From the NCBI GenBank assembly GCA_023399215.1, contig JAEWQJ010000004.1:61493-125492 (forward strand): a stretch of 64,000 nt of DNA, given 5' to 3'. Each line of letters opens with the position of its first letter. Positions within the stretch are counted from its first letter, which is position 1. This DNA is from Methanobacteriota archaeon. Its GTDB lineage: Archaea > Halobacteriota > Methanosarcinia > Methanosarcinales > Methanosarcinaceae. Made by a program: the position numbers and the translations under genes. This document shows, one piece after another, positions 26,904 through 36,526 of the stretch. The notes beneath the pieces were generated by a model. It was not told where the DNA came from and did not search any database. It saw only the letters and a list, made by a program, of their open reading frames with translations.

Positions 26904-27053
26904 TTTGTAAAGTAGCTTCACAAAAAGTAACTTTACAAAGTAGATTTACTAAATAAATTCACAAAAAACTTTAAAAAATAATTTTTGTAGAGATAATCAG
27001 TTATAATTTATCAAACTCTTAATATTATCAGGAACGTCAGGAAGTGATCATGT

Positions 27054-28532
27054 ATGAGTATTCAGGACAACCTCACAATCAATGAAAAAAAGGTCTTGCT
27101 TGCCCTTGAGGAAATAGGATCTGCTGCTCCCGAAAGGTTGGAGGAGAAGTCAGGTTTGCAGGTGGATGCGGCAATGCAGGCAGCCTTTATGCTTGAGGAG
27201 AAAGAGTTGGTTTCAGTTTCCGAAAAGGTGCTTGAACGTTATTCCCTTACAAAAGAAGGAGAAGAGTATACAAAGAACGGGCTTCCGGAGCGCCAGATTA
27301 TTGACTTCCTGAAAAAGCCTACCTCGCTTGAAGAACTGAGGAGTCATTTTTCTCCAAAAATGGTAGGGATTGCAACCGGTTGGCTTGTAAAAAAAGGATG
27401 GGCAAAGGTTGAAAACGGGGTAATGGTGCCGTCGGTAAAAGTGAATGCAGGAAAAGATGAGGAAACCCTTGCGGCTTTCACAGGCAAAGCAAAAACCCTT
27501 GAAGAGCTCGGGTCCGACCAGGGAATAATAAAGGACCTGCTCAAGCGTAAACTTATCATAAAACACGAAGAAAAGTTCAGGACTGTTTCCATAACTGATG
27601 CAGGAAATGAACTTGCTACTCAGGGTCTTGTCCTTGAAGAGGAAATTGCCCAGCTCACACCCGATTTACTGAAGAGTGGAGCCTGGAAGGAGAAAAAGTT
27701 CAGGCCTTACCGTCTTGATATTACTCCCAAACCTCTTTACGGTGCCAAAATTCATCCTTACAGACGCCTTATAGAGCAGATGCGCCAGATCTTCCTGGAA
27801 ATGGGTTTTTCTGAGATTAAAGGCGGGATCATCCAGAGTTCGTTCTGGAACTTCGATGCCCTTTTCCAGCCTCAGGACCACCCTGCAAGAGATATGCAGG
27901 ATACCTTCCACCTTGACAGCACCTGCGAGCTTCCGGCTGAATACTTCGAAAAGGTTGCTGCAATGCACGAGCACGGAGGAGAAATTGATTCTTGCGGCTG
28001 GGGCGGAACCTGGGATAAGGAACTTTCAAGACGCAATGTGCTGAGAACCCATACAACATCTGTCACTGTCAAATATCTAGCTGACCACCCCAACTCACCT
28101 GTAAAAGCTTTCTGCATTGACAGGGCTTACCGCAGGGAAACCATTGACCCTACCCATACTCCAGAATTCGAGCAGCTTGAAGGGGTTGTAATGGACAAGG
28201 ATATGTCTTTTGCAGATCTGCTAGGCTTGCTGGCAGAATTCTACCACAGGATGGGATTCGAAGAAGTTCGCTTCCGCCCAGGATATTTCCCATACACCGA
28301 ACCGAGCGTTGAACCTGAGGTTTATGTTGACGGCCTGGGTTGGGTTGAACTTGGAGGTGCAGGCGTTTTCAGAAGAGAAGTTAGTGAACCTTTAGGGATT
28401 AAAGACCCTGTCCTTGCCTGGGGACTCGGAGTCAGTAGACTTGCCATGCTGAAGCTCGGGCTTAAAGACCTCAGGCTTCTGTACCAGTCCGATATTGACT
28501 GGCTCAGAAAGAGTGAAGTTTGCAGAACCTGA
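27054..28532 (+). CDS. pheS: Phenylalanyl-tRNA synthetase alpha subunit
   Basis: 492 aa, ATG at 27054. N-terminal winged-helix repeats (LTINEKKVLLALEEIGSAAPERLEEKSGL) bind tRNA, as in the archaeal/eukaryotic alpha subunit. The class II catalytic core contains HPYRRLIEQMRQIFLEMGF, DHPARDMQDTFHL, LRTHTTSVTVKYL, FCIDRAYRRETIDPTHTPEFEQLEG and the C-terminal GLGVSRLAMLKLGLKDLRLLY. It works with PheT, which is not in the window, as an alpha2beta2 enzyme. Length is normal for archaea. Confidence 0.98.
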   Translation: MSIQDNLTINEKKVLLALEEIGSAAPERLEEKSGLQVDAAMQAAFMLEEKELVSVSEKVLERYSLTKEGEEYTKNGLPERQIIDFLKKPTSLEELRSHFSPKMVGIATGWLVKKGWAKVENGVMVPSVKVNAGKDEETLAAFTGKAKTLEELGSDQGIIKDLLKRKLIIKHEEKFRTVSITDAGNELATQGLVLEEEIAQLTPDLLKSGAWKEKKFRPYRLDITPKPLYGAKIHPYRRLIEQMRQIFLEMGFSEIKGGIIQSSFWNFDALFQPQDHPARDMQDTFHLDSTCELPAEYFEKVAAMHEHGGEIDSCGWGGTWDKELSRRNVLRTHTTSVTVKYLADHPNSPVKAFCIDRAYRRETIDPTHTPEFEQLEGVVMDKDMSFADLLGLLAEFYHRMGFEEVRFRPGYFPYTEPSVEPEVYVDGLGWVELGGAGVFRREVSEPLGIKDPVLAWGLGVSRLAMLKLGLKDLRLLYQSDIDWLRKSEVCRT

Positions 28533-28769
28533 GATCTGAATTAAGGGCTCATAACCTGAAACTCTCAGATTAAAACATTTTATTTTTAATTTTAGATAAA
28601 AATTTGAGGCCTTCAAGGCCATGAGAATTGGGGAAGAGGGGGATATACCTTACAGAACGCTAGTTTCTAAACATATGTTCTTTAGTAGATATATAATTTA
28701 CATTGTATATTAATTTGTGAAATCAGGGATGAATATATTGCGTTAGCAGTTAAACAAAAGGGGTAAGTA

Positions 28770-29177
28770 ATGACAGATATCCCATCAAAAGTAGATAATC
28801 TATCAGAAGTAGATAATCTATCAGAAGTAGATAATCCAGCAGAAACAGATAATCCAGCAGAATCCCCATCAGAGTCTGTGACTGCCCCTAAAGAATTGCC
28901 AGGCGTCCCGGAAGTTCAGAAGGCAGTCGAACCAAGTCGAGCAGCTGTGAAAACCGGCATAGCAACCCGATACTGGCTTGAACTGATGCCTTACCCAGCA
29001 GGCAGTGCAAGAAGTTTATGGCTCTTTGTTAATGATGACTGGAGGCATCTAGACGACCCCGATACTGGCACTCAGGTTTCTGTGCAGGATGCCTTTTGCA
29101 GATGTTCGGAACGCCTGGAGGTTCTAGTCTGGTACTCCGAAGATATAATCAAAGGACTTGTAGTAAAGACAACATAA
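28770..29177 (+). CDS. Hypothetical protein with N-terminal hexapeptide repeats, 135 aa
   Basis: ATG at 28770 behind AAAAGGGGTAAGTA. Residues 3-32 are repeats of LSEVDN / PAETDN, encoded by an 18-bp tandem array, and look like a disordered acidic linker. Residues 65-135 are folded-looking (RYWLELMPYPAGSARSLWLF, VNDDWRHLDDPDTGTQVSVQ, SERLEVLVWYSEDIIKGLVV). I do not recognise the domain with certainty. The protein is soluble and single-gene. The array could vary in copy number between strains without breaking the frame. Confidence 0.7.
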   Translation: MTDIPSKVDNLSEVDNLSEVDNPAETDNPAESPSESVTAPKELPGVPEVQKAVEPSRAAVKTGIATRYWLELMPYPAGSARSLWLFVNDDWRHLDDPDTGTQVSVQDAFCRCSERLEVLVWYSEDIIKGLVVKTT

Positions 29178-29442
29178 CTCGAAAGAAATCATTCTTTTCT
29201 AATTTTTAGTTTTTTATAACAAATTTTTTAATGATTTTTCCGGTTGATCACTCCAACTACGTCTTTGCTCGAGTTTTCGCTCAAGTCTTTTTTTTAAAAG
29301 GCTTGTAGATAAGCAGCTTTTTTGAAAAGACGGAGTGCCTAAACTTTTGTAGGAGAGTTGGATTAAATAACTACAAATCCTATTTTCCAGTATAAATTAT
29401 CCGATAAAGGATCAGAAAAGAAGCAGAATAGGGGGGTGAATT

Positions 29443-29793
29443 ATGGACAAAACCAGATATTGGGAAATTACGCGAAGCGATTGGTATGGAACTTCTCAAG
29501 TACTTTTTGCGTTCATAGCAGTAATCATGGTATCATCGGTTTTCCTGCTTGCGAGCTACTGGTACCTCTGGACCATGATAATAGCCGGGGTTCTTGTCCT
29601 GCTTGTAGTATGGCACGCAAAAAACTTTTCCTACCTCTGTCCCAGATGCGGCGAAGTGTTCGAGGTTTCAAAGCTTGAAGATTTCATCAGTCCCAATGGT
29701 ATGAATAAAAAGTACCTCAGGTGCCCGAGGTGTGGGAAAAGAGCATGGACTGAGGTTCTTAGAATTAAAGAGAAAACTGTCCATAAGAAGTAG
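29443..29793 (+). CDS. Membrane-anchored zinc-ribbon protein, 116 aa
   Basis: ATG at 29443 behind GGGGGGTGAATT. Two adjacent hydrophobic segments (VLFAFIAVIMVSSVFLLASY and WTMIIAGVLVLLVVWH, residues about 20-60) are followed by a cytosolic zinc ribbon with CPRCGEVF and CPRCGKRAW. The function is unknown. It ends in TAG, and readthrough would add only five sense codons. The MFS gene begins 97 nt downstream on the same strand. Confidence 0.8.
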   Translation: MDKTRYWEITRSDWYGTSQVLFAFIAVIMVSSVFLLASYWYLWTMIIAGVLVLLVVWHAKNFSYLCPRCGEVFEVSKLEDFISPNGMNKKYLRCPRCGKRAWTEVLRIKEKTVHKK

Positions 29794-29889
29794 CTGTTAT
29801 CTGAAAGCTGAATATACCAGTTATATGAAAAGGAAAAGGGAGCCTGAAAACCCTGGGAATAGGTTTCCGAAAACGAGTCCTGAGGAAAG

Positions 29890-31239
29890 ATGGAAAAGGA
29901 AAGCAAAGGCAAGAAAAACAACTCAGACCTTCGTACAGAAGAAAACGTTTCCCTCCTTCCACTCCTTGCTGTAAATTTCATAGGCACACTCGGGTTTAGT
30001 ATTGTACTCCCGTTTCTGGTGTTTCTGGTTAACCGACTGGGAGGAAACGCTTTCATTTATGGGCTGGCAAGTGCGATGTACCCGGCTTTTCAGCTAATAG
30101 GAGCCCCTATTTTGGGCAGGTGGTCTGATACTTACGGCCGTAAAAAGATATTATTTATAAGCCAGCTAGGAACTCTGTTCTCATGGATTATTTTCCTTGT
30201 GGCTCTTTTTCTTCCGGTAATAAGCCTGTTTAAAATCGACTCCAGAGTTCTGGGAGTTTTTACCGTTACCCTGCCCCTTGCAGTGCTCTTTTTCGCCAGA
30301 GCTCTTGACGGGCTGACCGGAGGAAATGTATCGGTAGCCAATGCCTATCTGGCTGATATTACTGCTGAAAGAGATAGGAGCCGAAACTTCGGGAAAATGG
30401 CAATTTCCGAAAACCTGGGATTTATAGTTGGCCCTGCCCTTGCCGGAATATTGAGCTTAACAATGTATGGGGATGTAGCCCCTGTACTTGGAGCAATAGT
30501 AATCTCACTTATCGGGACATTGCTGATTATATTTTATCTTCCCGAAAGTAAAGAGTGCGCTCCTGGGGAGCCTGAAGAAGCTGAAAAAGTACGGAAAATC
30601 TTTGGTTATGAGATAAAGGAGTGCAAAACTACGCTTGGAACGAAAAAACCTGAATTCAGGGAGATTCTAAGACTTCAAAATATCCCTTATATGCTGGGAC
30701 TGTACTTTCTAATCGACCTCGGTTACAATGTATTCTACACAGCTTTTCCCCTGCACGCAATTTCAACTCTCAACTGGAGTATTGCGAAGATGGGCGTTTA
30801 CTTTACAGTATTAAGCGGACTTCTGATAATCGTACAGAGTACTGTACTTCCCAGGGTTTCAAGAAAATATTCGGATGCAGCCCTTATAATCTTCGGAAGC
30901 CTGATGCTCGGTACGAATTTTCTGCTTCTCATCCCTGGAAATGTCCTCCTTACCTACCTTGCAGCAGGGTTTTTTGCACTTGGAGATGGGCTTATGTGGC
31001 CTTCATTTCTCTCACTTTTATCAAAAGTTGCAGGAAGAAAATACCAGGGTACGATACAGGGGGTTGCCAGTAGTTTCGGAGGCCTTGCTAGCATCACAGG
31101 ACTTATCCTTGGCGGCCTTTTATATGAAACACTTGCAGGAGCCTCTTTTCTGATTGCAGGTCTGGTAATCTACACAGTCTTTTTGCTCAACTTCAGGCTC
31201 AGGCGTTTTGAAGAACAGATAATGTGGAGGAACAAATAA
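29890..31239 (+). CDS. Major facilitator superfamily transporter
   Basis: 449 aa, ATG at 29890. Twelve hydrophobic segments are apparent, with the MFS loop 2-3 signature GRWSDTYGRKKILFISQLG. DGLTGGNVSVANAYLADIT and GKMAISENLGFIVGPALAG are typical of the DHA1 drug:H+ antiporter branch (tetracycline-resistance-like). A central charged loop of about 45 residues separates the halves. The exported substrate is not predictable. Confidence 0.92.
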   Translation: MEKESKGKKNNSDLRTEENVSLLPLLAVNFIGTLGFSIVLPFLVFLVNRLGGNAFIYGLASAMYPAFQLIGAPILGRWSDTYGRKKILFISQLGTLFSWIIFLVALFLPVISLFKIDSRVLGVFTVTLPLAVLFFARALDGLTGGNVSVANAYLADITAERDRSRNFGKMAISENLGFIVGPALAGILSLTMYGDVAPVLGAIVISLIGTLLIIFYLPESKECAPGEPEEAEKVRKIFGYEIKECKTTLGTKKPEFREILRLQNIPYMLGLYFLIDLGYNVFYTAFPLHAISTLNWSIAKMGVYFTVLSGLLIIVQSTVLPRVSRKYSDAALIIFGSLMLGTNFLLLIPGNVLLTYLAAGFFALGDGLMWPSFLSLLSKVAGRKYQGTIQGVASSFGGLASITGLILGGLLYETLAGASFLIAGLVIYTVFLLNFRLRRFEEQIMWRNK

Positions 31240-31460
31240 AAACTGGATCTCAGGATCAGTATAATAGGCAGTATGCCAATTATTATAAGCAGTACGCCAA
31301 TTATTCCATAAAATCATAAATTTCAAGAAGTTATTTGGTAGAAAATTCCATATCAAAAGATCAATTTTCTTCATAGTACGCAAAACTTGACTCCAAATTT
31401 ACAGCAAATTTAAGACATTGTATCTCATTTAATCAAGGGCTGTAGGTTTGTCGCTGATAC
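31240..31460. other. Convergent intergenic region with a 20-bp duplication
   Basis: A short tandem repeat (gcagtatgccaattattata followed by gcagtacgccaattattcc, near 31267-31306) lies between the stops of the MFS gene and the histidine kinase gene. No other signal. Confidence 0.4.
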
Positions 31461-34208
31461 TTAAGTGCTTTTTTCTATTACTTTGAACCTTACAGTAAAC
31501 TCAGTACCTTTTTCCCTTTTCAATTTAAGCTCTCCGTCTAACTGATTTACGAGAGTGTTTATCAACTGCATTCCAAGTGACTCAACACTTTCTAACTTCA
31601 GGCCTTCAGAAATGCCTTTTCCATTATCTGAAACTTTCAGACAAAACTCGGACTTGTTAATTCCATTTATCGTCTCTTCATGCCTGCGAAGTTGAATTCC
31701 AATTTCTCCTTCTTTCTTTTCAGTAAATGCATGTTTGAGAGAATTGGTAATTAGTTCATTAACAATTATGCCTAAAGGAACAGCAGTATCCACATCAAGA
31801 AATGCGTTCTCTTCCAGATCCATATTCAAGCGGATATTTATACTGCTAAGTTTATAAGTTATCAACAGGTTATCAGCCAGCTTTTTAAGATATGCGGAGA
31901 AGTTCAGTTTTTCTGTCTGTCCTCCTTTGTAGAGTTCTTCGTGGATTAGAGACATTGAAAGTACACGGTTCTGACTGTCACTGAAAGCTTGTTTGACTTT
32001 CTTATCCTCAAACTTTTCGGCCTGTAGGTCCAAAAGAGAAGAGATTACCTGCAAGTTATTTTTGATTCTGTGATGAATCTCTTTTATGCGGATTTTTTCG
32101 AGTTTTACCAGAGCTTCTTCTGTTTTTTTACGTTCAGTTATATCTTGAACTATTCCTCTAACTCTAATAGGCGTGTTTTTCTCATCAAAAATTACTTGTC
32201 CCTGTGCATAAAATATGCGTTCTTCTCTATTAGCTGAGAGAACTCTAAAATCAATTTCAAAAGATTTCCCGTAAAAAGCTTCTTTAAAAGCATTATTCAC
32301 AGATTCTCTATCCTCTGGAAGAACAAGATTCAAAAATGCATTATAAATCTCATATGAATCATAAGTCTCATCGAATTTTAGAGAGTCAAGTCCGAAAATA
32401 TTGTATATTTCATCTGACCAGTAGAATTCATCAGCCAACAGATTCCAGTCCCAATTTCCTAGATGAGCTATTTTTTGAGCTTCACTTAGTCTCATTTTAT
32501 TTTCAAGTAATGAGTTATAAGCCCCTTCAAGTTCAACTGTACGTTCTTTAATTTTTTCTTCTAAAGTATCATTTGCTTTTTTTAATGCTTCTTCAGCTAT
32601 TTTGCGCTCGGTAATGTCAACTGAAATACAGATGACTCCAACGATGGTTCCTGTAGCATCGCACAATGGCTCAGTGGTCATCTCATGGAATAAGCCTCCA
32701 CCAGCGGAAACAGGCCTATGGATTACCACTTCATCACATCGGCTAACACCACTAGCCAAAACCTGCTTTTTGATGGAAACAAAAGTCTCAGCATCATCTA
32801 ATTGATATATATCATAATCATTTTTACCTAGAAGATCTTCGAGTTTAAAACCAGGCGAAGAGTTATAAGCCCACGTGTATCTCAGATCGCAGTCTTGACT
32901 GGAAATAACAATAGAAGATCCCTGCAAAGCGACACGGAAACGCTCTTCGGACTTACGTAACATCTCTTCTATTTGAGCTCGCTCTATAATATCTGCCGCC
33001 TGCTGAGCTAACAGGTCAATTAACTGAAGATCATGATCTTGTAGTTTATGTGGTTTTTTATAGTGTGTTGAGAACATGCCGAGTAATCTTCCTGATCGGC
33101 TGACAATTGGTGTAGATTGTACCGCTCGTATTCCAGCTTTAAGCTGGATTTCCAGAGTAGGAGTACCGACAAAAATTGGGCTTTGTTCAATATCTTCGAC
33201 AATTACTCTCTCGTTACGTCCAAGAGCCGTACCACAAGTTCCATTTCCCACTGATACACTGTTCCAGAAGTCCAGCCACCATTTAGGAAAACCACGAGAA
33301 GCTACAATCTTAAGTTCAGATGATTCGGGGTCCAGTAATTGGATATTGCCAAAGTCAGCGTCAGAAATTGCAATTGCTGCATCGACTATTTCGACAAGAA
33401 CTGGTTCAAGATTGCCTTCACGAACAAACAGAGTACCAATCTTATGCAGCCTGGTCATAGCATTAAGGTCGGCCATTAAACATTTTTTGCTATTATTCAA
33501 TGCTTCTTCTGACCTGGCCTGCTCTATCATGTCAGCTGCCTGACGCGCTAGTAGGTCAAGTCTCCAGAGATCATGCTCATTTGGAGAATAAGGAAAGTTC
33601 CATTGAGTCGTAAGGATACCAAGAAGCTTACCCGTTCGGCTTAAAATCGGTGTGGACTGAATCGCTCGTACTCCGGCCTCACGCATCACAGTCAAGGAAG
33701 GTGTCCCGGCAAATATAGAACTTGTTTCAACATCCTCAATAACAATACGCACTCCATTTTGCATCACCTTTCCACAAACTGAAGCCACATTCTCAGCAGA
33801 TGAAAAATGATCCAAAAAAGGCTGTTTGTGACCATAATGAGCAACAATATGCAGTGAATCATCCTCAAGGAGTTGCAAGGTACCCATTTGTGCGTCCACG
33901 ACAGAGACTGCTGCATCCATTATTTCTTTCAATAATGGCTGGATTCCTTCCGATCCCAAAAGTTTTGTACTCAGTTCATGCATTTGAGTCAGTGCTTCTA
34001 GGTCGGCTTTTATCAGAATATGTGCTTGCCTTTTCTCCAGATCTAGTATATCAATATCATACTCAGGTTCTGTATCCTGCTTCAAATATGCTATCAGGCT
34101 CTGTATTTCATCTTTTAAGGCACGGTTTTCATCTACCAGTAGCTTATTTTTATCTAATAATGCCTGGTATGTTATAGGCTCCCAGCCATCAGTATGTTTG
34201 GTAGTCAT
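31461..34208 (-). CDS. Multi-sensor histidine kinase (GAF-GAF-PAS-PAS-HisKA_2-HATPase)
   Basis: 915 aa, ATG at 34208. Residues 1-50 form a short coiled coil (LLDKNKLLVDENRALKDEIQSL). GAF domain 1 spans about 75-225 and GAF 2 about 245-405, then PAS 1 (about 410-540), a coiled linker, PAS 2 (about 590-710), the HisKA_2 motif IKEIHHRIKNNLQVISSLLD with the phospho-accepting His, and HATPase_c with NELITNSLKHAF and VSDNGKGIS. There is no membrane helix, so it is a cytosolic sensor like many Methanosarcina kinases; GAF domains may bind haem or other ligands. No response regulator is adjacent. A shortened paralogue lies upstream. Confidence 0.93.
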   Translation of the reverse strand: MTTKHTDGWEPITYQALLDKNKLLVDENRALKDEIQSLIAYLKQDTEPEYDIDILDLEKRQAHILIKADLEALTQMHELSTKLLGSEGIQPLLKEIMDAAVSVVDAQMGTLQLLEDDSLHIVAHYGHKQPFLDHFSSAENVASVCGKVMQNGVRIVIEDVETSSIFAGTPSLTVMREAGVRAIQSTPILSRTGKLLGILTTQWNFPYSPNEHDLWRLDLLARQAADMIEQARSEEALNNSKKCLMADLNAMTRLHKIGTLFVREGNLEPVLVEIVDAAIAISDADFGNIQLLDPESSELKIVASRGFPKWWLDFWNSVSVGNGTCGTALGRNERVIVEDIEQSPIFVGTPTLEIQLKAGIRAVQSTPIVSRSGRLLGMFSTHYKKPHKLQDHDLQLIDLLAQQAADIIERAQIEEMLRKSEERFRVALQGSSIVISSQDCDLRYTWAYNSSPGFKLEDLLGKNDYDIYQLDDAETFVSIKKQVLASGVSRCDEVVIHRPVSAGGGLFHEMTTEPLCDATGTIVGVICISVDITERKIAEEALKKANDTLEEKIKERTVELEGAYNSLLENKMRLSEAQKIAHLGNWDWNLLADEFYWSDEIYNIFGLDSLKFDETYDSYEIYNAFLNLVLPEDRESVNNAFKEAFYGKSFEIDFRVLSANREERIFYAQGQVIFDEKNTPIRVRGIVQDITERKKTEEALVKLEKIRIKEIHHRIKNNLQVISSLLDLQAEKFEDKKVKQAFSDSQNRVLSMSLIHEELYKGGQTEKLNFSAYLKKLADNLLITYKLSSINIRLNMDLEENAFLDVDTAVPLGIIVNELITNSLKHAFTEKKEGEIGIQLRRHEETINGINKSEFCLKVSDNGKGISEGLKLESVESLGMQLINTLVNQLDGELKLKREKGTEFTVRFKVIEKST

Positions 34209-34595
34209 ATTTTTATACTGACCTTTTAAAGATTAATTCTATCTTGCTGATTAGGTTTTCTTGAATCATTTTTTACTTTAATATTTGATTAACATCCCCA
34301 ATATATATTAGGTAAGATGATAATTTCTGCTTCTTTTGATACTGCTTTTTTGAGATGTTTCACTTGACAAATATTTAACTTGACAAATATTAGATCAGTT
34401 ATTTGGATAGCCTGCCCCCATGCTTGAGACGCTTATAGTGGTGTAGATTTATAATAAGGGAAGTTTTTTTTCAAATGTTATATACTCTTGCATCGGGAAA
34501 TAGAAAGAGTATATAACATTTGAAAATATAGATGATCGAACAAGAATTGTATTTCTTCAGGGGTTTTATTCACACTGTCAGCACTTGATGTTTTT
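34209..34595. other. Intergenic between kinase and GAF paralogue, with a perfect 22-bp hairpin
   Basis: At 34468-34489 and 34505-34526 perfect 22-bp inverted arms (ttttcaaatgttatatactc...) are separated by a 15-nt loop. The hairpin is about 70 nt downstream of the GAF gene's stop on the minus strand and could terminate or stabilise that transcript, though no T run follows. A second motif, cttgacaaatatt, is duplicated near 34362-34391. Confidence 0.6.
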
Positions 34596-35333
34596 TTAGA
34601 TATGTGCTCTTTCGATAATATCGGCTGCACTGAGAGCTAGAAGATCCAACATTTGAAGTGTTTTTTTGTCTGGCTTATGTGGTGTTTTATATTGTGTTGA
34701 GAACATACCAAGTGGTTTTCCCAATCTGCTCACAATTGGTGTAGATTGAACCGCTCGTATTCCAGCTTTAAGCTGGATTTTCAGAGCAGGTGTACCTACG
34801 AAAATTGGGCTTTGTTCAACATCCTCAACAATTACCCTCTCTTTGCGTCCAAGCGCTGTACCACAAGTTCCTTTTCCCACAGATACACTGTTCCAGAAGT
34901 CCAGCCACCATTTGGGAAATCCACGAGAAGCTACAATCTTAAGTTCAGATGATTCAGGATCCAATAATTGGATATTGCCAAAGTCAGCGTTAGAAATTGC
35001 AATTGCTGCATCGACTATTTCGATAAGAGCTGGTTCAAGATTGCCTTCACGAACGAATAAAATGCTGATATTATATAGTCTAGTCATTGCATTGAGATCA
35101 AACATCAACTGTATCTCGCGCTCACTATAGGTTGTTTCTACCTGTTTATATTCCAGATCAATTTTACCTGTAGTCCGTTCAAGTCCTTCAGCCTGTGCCA
35201 GACATGCTCTTAGACTCTGTATCTCTTCCTTTAATGCATTATTTTCATCTACCAGTAACTTATTCTGATCCAATAGTGCCTGATACATTGTGGATTCTTG
35301 ACTAGTAGTATATTTAGAATTCATACATCCCAC
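34596..35333 (-). CDS. GAF-domain protein, truncated paralogue of the adjacent kinase
   Basis: 245 aa. Residues 10-50 match the kinase N-terminal coiled coil (YQALLDQNKLLVDENNALKEEIQSL), and residues 80-245 match the kinase's second GAF domain almost throughout (NADFGNIQLLDPESSELKIV, FPKWWLDFWNSVSVGKGTCG). It stops immediately after AADIIERAHI, where the kinase continues into PAS. So the first GAF and all catalytic parts are missing. It arose by duplication of the kinase 5' region with an internal deletion, or it is the remains of a second kinase. The frame is intact, so it may be a free sensor protein. Confidence 0.85.
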   Translation of the reverse strand: MGCMNSKYTTSQESTMYQALLDQNKLLVDENNALKEEIQSLRACLAQAEGLERTTGKIDLEYKQVETTYSEREIQLMFDLNAMTRLYNISILFVREGNLEPALIEIVDAAIAISNADFGNIQLLDPESSELKIVASRGFPKWWLDFWNSVSVGKGTCGTALGRKERVIVEDVEQSPIFVGTPALKIQLKAGIRAVQSTPIVSRLGKPLGMFSTQYKTPHKPDKKTLQMLDLLALSAADIIERAHI

Positions 35334-35860
35334 TCTCTTTAGAATTCATACATTCCACTCTCCTAAATAATTTGTTTAATCTTCGAAATTCTGAGTTTTC
35401 TATATAATTTGTATTACAGGCGGTCTTACAACTCGACTCAGTTACACAATTGGATAATTGATATTGTTTAGTTTAAATTTAAATCGGAAATTTTTCTGAA
35501 ATTCAGGCGTATATTTACCTTTAAGTCGGATTTTGCACCCCAGTTGCACAATAAAATTTAGTTTTGAAGCTATTTGATAATCTTGATTTTTTTAATTGTA
35601 GTAGTTATATATTAAAATAAGAATATGGGTATATTTACCACACAATATATTAAAATAAAAATATTAGTTTAAATTAAAAGGTAAATATAGATGTACCAAT
35701 AATTTTCATATTTTTGTTGTCAATTTTTAATATTAATTAATAAATTATTAGATATATAGATAAGTTATATTATTTAATACCTACTTTCGGCAACAAGCAG
35801 AGGTTAACATATTAAAATATTTAAATATTGATATTTATAGGTTCAGTTGAAAAAAGAAAA
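35334..35860. other. AT-rich intergenic region
   Basis: Holds the leftward GAF-gene promoter, and several ttaaaataaaaatatt-like repeats around 35610-35670. A TCTTTAGAATTCATACAT... sequence is directly duplicated beside the GAF start (about 35317-35355). No gene seen. Confidence 0.45.
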
Positions 35861-36140
35861 GATAAAAATTCTGATGATAATCACAAAATACACACTTCAA
35901 TGGAAATACCTGGAAACTGTCCCTGATAAATTTGAATTTGTATTCACACCCAAACATGCTTCGTAGCTAAATATTATTGAAAGTTTTTTAAGTAAAATAA
36001 CCAGAAGCTTATTGAGAGGAATAAGAGTTGATTCAATAAAAAAATTAGGGGAAAGGATTAGTCAATATATAGACCAGATTAACGAAAAACCAGTCATTTT
36101 TAAATGAAAATATAAAATTGAAGAAATGAATGAAATATTA
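35861..36140 (+). pseudogene. Relic of an IS630-family transposase
   Basis: Conceptual translation across one frameshift gives the C-terminal third of an IS630 transposase: DDNHKIHTSME, then YLETVPDKFEFVFTPKHAS, stop, LNIIESFLSKITRSLLRGIR and YIDQINEKPVIFK. The frame is broken by TAG at 35964-35966 and TGA at 36105-36107, both where intact homologues have Trp. The 5' two-thirds is missing. It is dead as a transposase. Confidence 0.85.
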
Positions 36141-36233
36141 CAGCTTATGATGCAAATATTAGTTTAACATCACATGGAATTATGTAACACAGAAAAAAAA
36201 ACCGGTTGTAGAGTGATTTGATCTGAATATTAC

Positions 36234-36310
36234 AACCACAGAAAAACGAAAATCACGGAAGAAACACGCCTTTACTACTTATTTCCGTGTCTTCCGTGCT
36301 TTCAGTGGTT
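36234..36310. repeat. Interspersed dyad element, 77 bp
   Basis: The left part aaccacagaaa...cacggaagaaacacg mirrors the right part cgtgtcttccgtgctttcagtggtt. Together they make an imperfect hairpin with arms near 25 bp. It lies directly after the transposase relic. Similar ACCACxGAAAxCACGGAAGA sequences are, from memory, dispersed in Methanosarcina genomes. Confidence 0.65.
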
Positions 36311-36526
36311 TTCAAAAAATTCATTCCTGATATACTTTGGAATCAATGATAGTAATAAGTTGTGCAAAAGACCAGTAGGATATTAATTAACAAATCAGTT
36401 GAATAAAATTATATTTTTTTCAAGAAAACAAATACTTAAGTATTAAAATCTCACAATAATACATAATTTTAGAAAGACATTAATTTATAAAAGTAAGTCT
36501 GAGAATAAAAATTAGAGGTCAATAAA

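Noticed and set aside
35964..35966. In-frame TAG in the transposase relic as a genuine pyrrolysine codon
   Set aside because: The position is Trp in intact homologues and the frame is also broken by a TGA and a frameshift, so it is a nonsense mutation.
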